Source of the DNA: an uncultured Flavobacteriales bacterium | Lineage (GTDB): Bacteria; Bacteroidota; Bacteroidia; Flavobacteriales_G; Salibacteraceae | Assembly: GCA_943788725.1 (NCBI GenBank) | Contig: CALSRJ010000003.1 | Span: forward strand, 310,001-374,000 | Direction: 5' to 3' | Length of the DNA stretch: 64,000 nt | In this document: piece after piece, positions 54,292 to 61,232 of the stretch | Numbering within the stretch: position 1 is the first letter of the stretch | Layout of the letters: the number at the start of each line of letters is the position of its first letter | Notes under the pieces: model-generated | Database searches by the model: none | Told to the model about the DNA's origin: nothing | Seen by the model: the letters and a program-made list of their open reading frames with translations, nothing else | Made by a program: the position numbers and the translations under genes

Positions 54292-54566
54292 GGTTCGATC
54301 ACGGCAGCTAGTCCGCGTTGTTGAAGTTGCTTGCAAAGGGGGTGAAGTTTCTCTAGTTCGCCGTGTTTCACATCGCACTTACCCTTGGTATGCACGATCC
54401 AGGCTACTTGTTCGGCTTGTTCGGAGGAATGGCGGCAAATTTCAATGAGGGAATCGATCACGTGATCGAACGTATTCTCGTCGTCGTTGTAGAGCATCAA
54501 GGCTAACGGCTCGGCCGTTTCAATTTGTAGATCCGTGATCTCCTGAGTTTCGGTACTAAAGCGCAT
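54288..54566 (-). CDS. clpS: ATP-dependent Clp protease adaptor ClpS
   Basis: A 92-residue N-end rule adaptor that hands substrates to ClpA/ClpC. LMLYNDDENTFDHVIDSL is the N-degron pocket region and AWIVHTKGKCDVKHGELEKL the core after it. The track start at 54590 is a TTG and ATG 54587 is possible, but both lie in or at a TATTTTTG promoter element. ATG 54566 is 21 nt beyond it and gives a family-typical length. It heads an operon with M48, NfeD and FloA genes. Confidence 0.88.
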   Translation of the reverse strand: MRFSTETQEITDLQIETAEPLALMLYNDDENTFDHVIDSLIEICRHSSEQAEQVAWIVHTKGKCDVKHGELEKLHPLCKQLQQRGLAAVIEP

Positions 54567-54587
54567 CGCACTGGTTTTTGAGGACAT

Positions 54588-54595
54588 CAAAAATA
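54588..54595 (-). promoter_or_regulatory. Bacteroidota-type -7 element before clpS
   Basis: TATTTTTG on the minus strand is a full TAnnTTTG match ending 21 nt before ATG 54566. The track start TTG 54590 falls inside it, which argues for the downstream start. A 12-bp palindrome ATAAGCGCTTAT (54593-54604) overlaps it. Confidence 0.45.
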
Positions 54596-54612
54596 AGCGC
54601 TTATCGCCACCG

Positions 54613-57600
54613 TTACAACTTCTCGGCCTGTGCTTGTGTTAATCCTTTGCTGCGAAGTTCTTGGGCTCGCTGATCTGCTTCGGCCTGTGAACTAAAAGAG
54701 CCGTAGTAATAAGAACTGCTTCCATCAGGATTGGAAACTTTGTCTACTCCTTCGCTGCTGAGCATCAAGATTTGTGAAGCTTGTTGCACGGGCACGTCAC
54801 CAGTGTAGTTGCCAAGAATGATACGGAAGCTTCCTATAGCGTTAGGTTGTGGAGCGGATTGCACCGGAGCAGGTGTTCCGCCAGTAGTACCCCTAATTTG
54901 TTCAACCCCTACACGCACTCCGTCACGATACGCTGTGACAAAGGCATCCGCTACGCCGAGGGCTCGGGCCTCGTCACGTGCTCGGGTTGCGTCGCTTTCA
55001 TTGTCGAACTTACCCGTGGTATAACGATAAAGTCCGCTGCTGAGGTTCTCTTGCAGCAGTGGAGTCATGTTGTAGATATCTGCGGAACCCACTGGTTTGG
55101 AATAAACGCCCACTTGAACCGTGTAGAAGCTTCCTGGGATGTTCTCAACAGCCTGAATTTCTAGCGGTCCTTGCTTGATGAATTGAGTTTGGATCGGTGC
55201 GCTTGGACTGGCACCTCCAATGTTTCCACCGCCACCACCACCCTGAGGGGCAATGGATGCAATTGATGCACCACCTTCTACCGCGCGAGCTTGTGTCATT
55301 GAAACGCGCTTTCCATTCAAGTAGGCGACCACGAAAGCATCCTGGTAACCGATAGACTGAATGCGCGACTTGGCCGCATCTGCCGCGTAGAAGTTGCTGA
55401 ACTCTCCAGCTGAATAGCGGATAAACCCTTGTGGAGTCGATTCGCCCACAATCGGCGAGATGCCTTTGAATGCATCCTGACGAATCGCATTTCTAAACGC
55501 ACCGATCTGTACTTTGTACAACAGTCCGCTTGGTAGGGGCGGATCAACCGGAATGGGGTTGGTTTCGCTGTAGGTGCTCGTTGAAGTTGTCTCTTCAATT
55601 TCAAAAATGGTCTGGGTCAGCACATCTTCCTGCACCTGAAGTCGACTGTTGTCCTGAGCAACGGGTGCGTTGAGTTTAAATGCTTCCCCTTGGTTCAGAG
55701 GATCTACTTCCTGGGTGTTTGTGTCGGTTTGATCGTTCTGAGAGAGGTCGATTTGTTCTGGAACAGGAGGAAGTGTGACATCCGCAACGGCAAGGTCATT
55801 CTTCGGCTCGTCATTGTAGAAGGCGAGGACGTTCATGTACGCCTCTTCCGGACGGGAAAGCAATTGGCGATTTGCTTCGTTCTCAATGTAGGTGGCTTCA
55901 CGTGTTAGCTGAGCAATCATGGTTGAGATGCTATCCGAACGCTCAAAATCTTTATAGGCCTGATTGGCCAAGGCTACCCGTGAATTTCCATTGGCATCTT
56001 CGATGGGTGCTGTTGCGGACCGCTCGAGCAACCCACTGCCTCGCTCGCTGAATTGGGCTTTCAACTGACGCAGCTTAGAAACCTCCCTTCGTATGGAGTC
56101 GGCGATGATCTTTTGGTCGTTGTAATCTAGGTATTCAATGGTGAAGCGAACGTCTTCTTTTTCGTTTGGATTCAAGGTGCGTTCAGCGACAGGCAATACT
56201 ACCTCTTGTCCGGGCAAAATGATAAAGTTCTGCTCGATGGTAGCTGTTTCAACCACTTGCATTTCTTCCGCTAGGTTTGAAGCAAGGTTTGCCTTTTGCT
56301 GCATGATCATGGCGTCGTCTTGCATCTTTTGAGCTTCAGCGATGGCAGGCAAGCGTACTTTCTTCTTTCGAATGGCCTCCGCCTCTTGCATCGCGGTACG
56401 CGCATTCAACGACATGTTATCTGCCTCAGCTTTCAAGTCAGTAGCGATGGCTGATTGCTTTTCCGAGGGAAGCTTTTGGCTGGCATCCATGGTGAGTACC
56501 TGGGTCTCAACTGCAGATAGTTTTTGTTCAGCTTCTGCATAGAAGACCGATTCCATTTGAACAATCTTCAGCTGCTTCTCCCTTGCGTCGAGTTCTTCTT
56601 GGATCTCTCGTTTCTTTTTCTTCTTTTTCGTTTCAGCGAGCTCCGTTTCTAGAGCATCCACTTGACCCTTTGCTTGAGCAGTAGCCTCTGCTTTAGTATT
56701 GGCTTCTGCAGCGTAGGTTTCAACCGCCTCGTTTTCTACAGGAATATACCCTTCAAAGCGCTCGCTTCCCTTAACCATTACATTAGATGGGGCCGATGGA
56801 CCGTTCACCGCTAGTTCAGGGTTCAAGGAGTCCAACGAAACTTGCACACGCTCTTTTTGAACATTCAAATCGATCATTTTGGCCGTGAGGGCCTGCTTTT
56901 GAGCTGGATCCTGTGTGTTGGCGATCCTTGCTTCTGTCTTTACCTTTTCGTTTTGGAGCGCAATCATCCAATTCTTGTTGAGCGTTTCCAGTTCGGCTTT
57001 TCTAAGGACTGGATTTGGATTCTCTAATATTTGCGTTTCGATTTGTTGGAAGGCGCTCGCATTGTAGTTGTCTACGAATTCATAGATCTGTTGTTGAAGC
57101 AATCCTTGCGACGCGTTGATGGCTTGTGCCATTTCCGCGTTGTCGATAGATGCATTGATCTCGCCGGCCTTATCTTCAATTTTACTTCGGAAAGCGGCTA
57201 TTTCTTCGGCGAGGCTCTCCAAATCATTGCGCTCTTCAATCGATTCTGAAGATTGAATCAATTCGCCAAAAAAGGCAAGTTCAGTAGCGAGTGCGTCAGA
57301 CCAGTCTTGATACACCTGTGCATGCTTTAATCGTTCTTCTGCGCTAGAGTTGGCCGTTAAAGGAGGTAAAGTATCTAGGTTGGCTTGAAAATCTTTGTTG
57401 ACAGAAACGACGCTCGGAGGGAGGCCTTCAGAAGCAGATGCGTCGAGGGGAGCTCCGAAGTCGACTGGATTTGTTGTGTTTGTGGTTTCTTGAGGCGCAT
57501 CGGCCGAATTTGCTCCTTGATTTGTGGAAGCAGTCGTGGCCGTGTTTGCTTCCGCTGATCCGTTCGGTTCAGATTCTTCGTTCACGGTTTCTTCGATACG

Positions 57601-60420
57601 ATCGGCTACTGCGTTTGATGCCGCTTGATCACTCAAATCTGCGATGTTCTGATAGCTCTGCATCGCCAGGTCTTCCTTCGTCGCTTTCTCTTCCTCAAGT
57701 GCTTTGATGGCGTCGTCGATTTCTACGAGCTTCTTGCCTTTGGTTTCTTGTCGTTTAGCTTCTTGCAGCGAATCGATGCGAACGCCGATGTTTTCTGCCC
57801 AGCTGTCATAAAGTTCGGCTTTTCTGCTCTCGGCAATGATCGGATCTTCGGCATTACCAGCGTTTTCTATCTCTCTGGTGAAGTACTGGTCAAGATCTCC
57901 GGAGACAATTTCTGGCTCCGATTCTTCCGCTTCAATGGCCTTGATTTGGTCATTGAGGTTATTCGATGACTCAGACCCAGTCGTTGAGGGTGTGGATACA
58001 TCGTCGCTCGGGTCTACGGAAGATTTGGGTTGTCCGTTGTTACCTGTTGCCGTTTCCCCTAACGTGCTTTCCAACGAAGCCGTCTCAGTGTCATTCTCAG
58101 GCGTGTTTGTTTTGCGACTATCGCCCAAACTCTCGTCCATAGCCAAGCCCGCTTCTTTAGGAGCCACAAAAGCGAGCAGTGCTGGGTCAGACTTTGCTTT
58201 TTCATTTAACTCTCCTTGTAGGCGATTTAAGGAACCGACATCTACCTTCAGCAGATTTTGATCTGCATAAGTATCTGCCAATTGTAGTAAGTCTTTGGTG
58301 GTGTTGTAATAGGCAAGCGCATTGTCTTTTTGCTGCACAAGAGCTACAAGCTCTTTGCTCGCTCGGTCAAGGGAAGCTTCTTTTTCAGGTTTTACAGATT
58401 CTGCCTCTGCAATTTGGGTTTCAAGTTCTTCCTTGATCAGGTCATCTTTGGTGTTCTCGATCTCTTGGCGGTAGTACGCCACTTCTTCATCAATGGCATC
58501 AACAGATCCTTCCAAATCTTCCACTTCGGCCAACTTGCTTTCATACGCTGAAATGGTTGGATCCAATCGTTTTTCAAAATTCTCCTCCAGTTGGTCCTCA
58601 AACTTCTCGAGCGACTTGAAGTTGTTTTTCGTAGCAGCAAGCTGGGTGTACTGTGCATTGAAAGCCGCATCGTCAATCCCAGAGCTTTTCAAAACGCCCA
58701 ACGTGCCTTCCATCTGTTCAAGCGCTACTTCTCGACGTTCTGCCTCCTTGCGATAACCGGAAGCAAGTTCAGCTGCAATAGCTGCTTCGGCTACCTCCAT
58801 GGTCTCTGACCCGCTTTTCTTTTGCTGGGCCACATCGTACAAGGTGGATGCCTTTGCATTCAAGGTATTGGTTTCTTCCTCCAATGTGCGGATGGCACGT
58901 TCAGCCAGAGCGAGCCTTTCTTCGCGCGGTGTGTCGTCCATTTTGGTTCCTTCGCTGGTGCTCTTGGATCCGTCATCGATGATTTCAAGCGTACTCTCGA
59001 TGTCTTCTTCGGTCGTGTTTACAGATAGACTGGCTTGTCGCTTTAGGATTTCCGCCGTCAATAACTGCTCATCTTCGATTGGATCGTCGAAGTGGTTGAT
59101 GATTTGCAATTGTTCTTGCCCATCTACCATGACCAATTTCATTTCTTGCCTGAACTGTTTCAAGCCCTTTTCACGAGGTACCTCTACAATTCCGCTGTGT
59201 ATGGCATCGCTTTCTTCTGCTTCTACGAGAAACTTGTATTTACCACTCCCCTTCAAATCCAATAGGTAATTTCCGAACTGGCGATCGGCCTCGTACACCC
59301 CTATCGTTTTGTTTTGAACCATGTCTTCTACCGTAATCTTGGCTTTTTTGGATCCCTCGTATTCGAACACCCCTTTGATCAACGTCAGGTCAAGAGGGAT
59401 GCGCTCCATTCCGATGCGGTAGACCGTTACTTGCTTGTTCGTGGTTTCGCGGTTACTGGCAAACCAAGCCGTAGTCTCTTCCAAGTCTGAAATGAACATA
59501 AAGTCATCCCATGGAGTGTTGATTGCAAACTCCATGTTGATAGGCGGTGACCACGTTCCATCTCCTCGGCGGGTGCTTTTGAAGATGTCATACCCTCCCA
59601 TGCTGTTGTGTCCCTTAGATGCGAAGTAGAGGGTATTTCCTTCTGGATGAATGAAGGGGTAGTCCTCATCAAGGACCGTGTTGATGGTTGCGTCCAATTT
59701 TTCGGGCGTGGTCCATCCTGTTCCAAGCTTTTGGATGAAGTAGAGGTCTTTTCCGGTTGCGTTCTTATCGGAAAAGGAGGCGAAGTAGATCAGGTCAGCG
59801 TCTTGCTGAAAGTACATGAGCAATTTAGCGTCTCTTTTCTTATCCTCCTCTGACATGAAGTCTTCTGGCTTGACGATGATCTTCCCACCAAAATCTGTCA
59901 GGTCATAGTTGCGATAGAAGTCGCTCCGAGGGAGGACACTTCGCTGCACGACCGAAATGTCGGTGAAGCTGGATACCAAGTCCTTCCCTTGTTTGCACTG
60001 CTCAATGTGGTGATCTACGAGGGCCGACTCAGGTTCTTTTTTTGATGAGAGGGGTTTGTACTTCTCGTACTGCTCAATTGCCTTGTCGAACCGATAATTG
60101 AGATGAAGTCCTAAACCGTAATAGAAATAAGCGAGGGGCGGCACATCCTGTTGTTCCGTGGCGAACTTCAGGTACTTGATGGGCTCTTCCTTGTCTTGGA
60201 TGGTGAAGAGTTGACACACACCAAATCGATAATTGTATTCTGCACTTTGAAGATTAATGCTCAGAAGGGTAGAGTACAACTTCGACGCTTCCTCATAGTC
60301 TTCCTGCTGAAATAGTTCGAGCGCTTGCGCGTTCAATTCTTCCTCAGACTCTTGCGCATGCAAGGAAGTCAGAGAAAATAGGGTTAGCAGCAAGACTGCG
60401 ATGTATGGTCGGATATTCAA
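54613..60420 (-). CDS. Giant envelope protein: TPR, PD40 propeller, coiled coil, three SPOR domains
   Basis: A 1935-residue exported protein (signal MNIRPYIAVLLLTLFSLTSLHAQ; start is TTG 60420, no nearby ATG). Residues 25-150 are TPR-like. Residues 170-340 hold PD40/WD40-like blades (HPEGNTLYFASKGHNSMGGY). Residues about 400-1560 are long acidic and coiled-coil segments, with a lysine run (KKKKKK) near 1260. Three SPOR domains end the protein: LLYKVQIGAFR near 1631, SFYTVQVGVYS near 1762 and SFRIILGNYTG near 1862, each followed by a YYxGxF-type segment. The TPR-PD40 start resembles PorE-type proteins of the type IX secretion and gliding system, but these end in OmpA; here three SPOR domains could bind glycan-denuded peptidoglycan. 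Function inferred as envelope scaffold. Confidence 0.82.
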   Translation of the reverse strand: MNIRPYIAVLLLTLFSLTSLHAQESEEELNAQALELFQQEDYEEASKLYSTLLSINLQSAEYNYRFGVCQLFTIQDKEEPIKYLKFATEQQDVPPLAYFYYGLGLHLNYRFDKAIEQYEKYKPLSSKKEPESALVDHHIEQCKQGKDLVSSFTDISVVQRSVLPRSDFYRNYDLTDFGGKIIVKPEDFMSEEDKKRDAKLLMYFQQDADLIYFASFSDKNATGKDLYFIQKLGTGWTTPEKLDATINTVLDEDYPFIHPEGNTLYFASKGHNSMGGYDIFKSTRRGDGTWSPPINMEFAINTPWDDFMFISDLEETTAWFASNRETTNKQVTVYRIGMERIPLDLTLIKGVFEYEGSKKAKITVEDMVQNKTIGVYEADRQFGNYLLDLKGSGKYKFLVEAEESDAIHSGIVEVPREKGLKQFRQEMKLVMVDGQEQLQIINHFDDPIEDEQLLTAEILKRQASLSVNTTEEDIESTLEIIDDGSKSTSEGTKMDDTPREERLALAERAIRTLEEETNTLNAKASTLYDVAQQKKSGSETMEVAEAAIAAELASGYRKEAERREVALEQMEGTLGVLKSSGIDDAAFNAQYTQLAATKNNFKSLEKFEDQLEENFEKRLDPTISAYESKLAEVEDLEGSVDAIDEEVAYYRQEIENTKDDLIKEELETQIAEAESVKPEKEASLDRASKELVALVQQKDNALAYYNTTKDLLQLADTYADQNLLKVDVGSLNRLQGELNEKAKSDPALLAFVAPKEAGLAMDESLGDSRKTNTPENDTETASLESTLGETATGNNGQPKSSVDPSDDVSTPSTTGSESSNNLNDQIKAIEAEESEPEIVSGDLDQYFTREIENAGNAEDPIIAESRKAELYDSWAENIGVRIDSLQEAKRQETKGKKLVEIDDAIKALEEEKATKEDLAMQSYQNIADLSDQAASNAVADRIEETVNEESEPNGSAEANTATTASTNQGANSADAPQETTNTTNPVDFGAPLDASASEGLPPSVVSVNKDFQANLDTLPPLTANSSAEERLKHAQVYQDWSDALATELAFFGELIQSSESIEERNDLESLAEEIAAFRSKIEDKAGEINASIDNAEMAQAINASQGLLQQQIYEFVDNYNASAFQQIETQILENPNPVLRKAELETLNKNWMIALQNEKVKTEARIANTQDPAQKQALTAKMIDLNVQKERVQVSLDSLNPELAVNGPSAPSNVMVKGSERFEGYIPVENEAVETYAAEANTKAEATAQAKGQVDALETELAETKKKKKKREIQEELDAREKQLKIVQMESVFYAEAEQKLSAVETQVLTMDASQKLPSEKQSAIATDLKAEADNMSLNARTAMQEAEAIRKKKVRLPAIAEAQKMQDDAMIMQQKANLASNLAEEMQVVETATIEQNFIILPGQEVVLPVAERTLNPNEKEDVRFTIEYLDYNDQKIIADSIRREVSKLRQLKAQFSERGSGLLERSATAPIEDANGNSRVALANQAYKDFERSDSISTMIAQLTREATYIENEANRQLLSRPEEAYMNVLAFYNDEPKNDLAVADVTLPPVPEQIDLSQNDQTDTNTQEVDPLNQGEAFKLNAPVAQDNSRLQVQEDVLTQTIFEIEETTSTSTYSETNPIPVDPPLPSGLLYKVQIGAFRNAIRQDAFKGISPIVGESTPQGFIRYSAGEFSNFYAADAAKSRIQSIGYQDAFVVAYLNGKRVSMTQARAVEGGASIASIAPQGGGGGGNIGGASPSAPIQTQFIKQGPLEIQAVENIPGSFYTVQVGVYSKPVGSADIYNMTPLLQENLSSGLYRYTTGKFDNESDATRARDEARALGVADAFVTAYRDGVRVGVEQIRGTTGGTPAPVQSAPQPNAIGSFRIILGNYTGDVPVQQASQILMLSSEGVDKVSNPDGSSSYYYGSFSSQAEADQRAQELRSKGLTQAQAEKL

Positions 60421-60451
60421 AACAGTTAGTCGAGTATGTAATAATCCAAGG

Positions 60452-60494
60452 TAAAAGTCCTAAAGAAGGGGGTTGATAAAACCCTCTAAAGGAC
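60452..60494 (-). terminator. Hairpin terminator after plsY
   Basis: An imperfect 38-nt inverted repeat (outer GTCCT/AGGAC, inner GGGTT/AACCC) lies 41 nt past the plsY stop on the minus strand and is followed there by TTTTA. Directly after it, a TACCTTGG sequence 25 nt before the giant gene start may be the -7 element for that gene. Confidence 0.5.
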
Positions 60495-60534
60495 TGATTT
60501 TGCTCATTGCAATGTGAATAACGCTGGGACTGTG

Positions 60535-61194
60535 TTAATCGTCTTCAGCGGCCTGCTTGATCAGGTTCTTCAGGGAGATGTTTGCGCGGTTTTCTTCACG
60601 TCTGAAAAGACGCTCAATATTCTTCTGATGCGTTATCAGCACTAGGATTGCGACGAACATAGAAAACACAATCAGACTGGGAACTGTGGTCTGATAGATC
60701 AACACTATGATGAACGGAAAGCTCAACGCAGCGGTCATGCTTCCAAGCGAAACGAAGCGTGTAATCGCAAAAACAACGATAAATATGCCCAAAGCGATCA
60801 ATGCACCTTGATGATGTACTGCGAGCATGAGGCCTAAAAGTGTAGCAATTCCTTTACCTCCTCGAAATCCTGCAAAAACAGGGAAAATATGCCCGATAAC
60901 GGCAGCAATGCCCAAGGCCAATTGATAATTGACAAAGGCAGCATCGGTGATGGGTTCTTCCGCAAAAAATACGACCAATTTCACGGCAGCAAACCCTTTG
61001 AGGGCGTCGATGAGCAGTACAGGTATGCCTGCCTTCTTACCCAGTACCCGGAAAGTATTCGTCGCTCCAGCGTTACCACTTCCGTACTCCCTAACATCGG
61101 TGTCATAGAAGATTTTCCCCACCCATACGGCCGTTGGAATAGAACCTAGAAAGTAGGCTAGAAGCAAAGAAAGGATGGTGGGTATCGTTACCAT
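60535..61194 (-). CDS. plsY: Acyl-phosphate:glycerol-3-phosphate acyltransferase
   Basis: A 219-residue inner-membrane enzyme with about five or six helices. GSGNAGATNTFRVLGKKAGI and FRGGKGIATLLG are the two phosphate-binding PlsY motifs; a third Gly-rich segment follows. It acylates glycerol-3-phosphate with acyl-phosphate to start phospholipid synthesis. It starts 38 bp after the large unknown gene and is followed by a terminator-like hairpin. Confidence 0.95.
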   Translation of the reverse strand: MVTIPTILSLLLAYFLGSIPTAVWVGKIFYDTDVREYGSGNAGATNTFRVLGKKAGIPVLLIDALKGFAAVKLVVFFAEEPITDAAFVNYQLALGIAAVIGHIFPVFAGFRGGKGIATLLGLMLAVHHQGALIALGIFIVVFAITRFVSLGSMTAALSFPFIIVLIYQTTVPSLIVFSMFVAILVLITHQKNIERLFRREENRANISLKNLIKQAAEDD

Positions 61195-61232
61195 TACAAG
61201 GGCGCGAAGTTAATACTAACTGATTTTGGCCA

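Noticed and set aside
54593-54604. 12-bp palindrome ATAAGCGCTTAT between the giant gene and clpS
   Set aside because: Stem with only A/T pairs around a GCGC loop is too weak for a terminator; may be chance or part of the clpS promoter.
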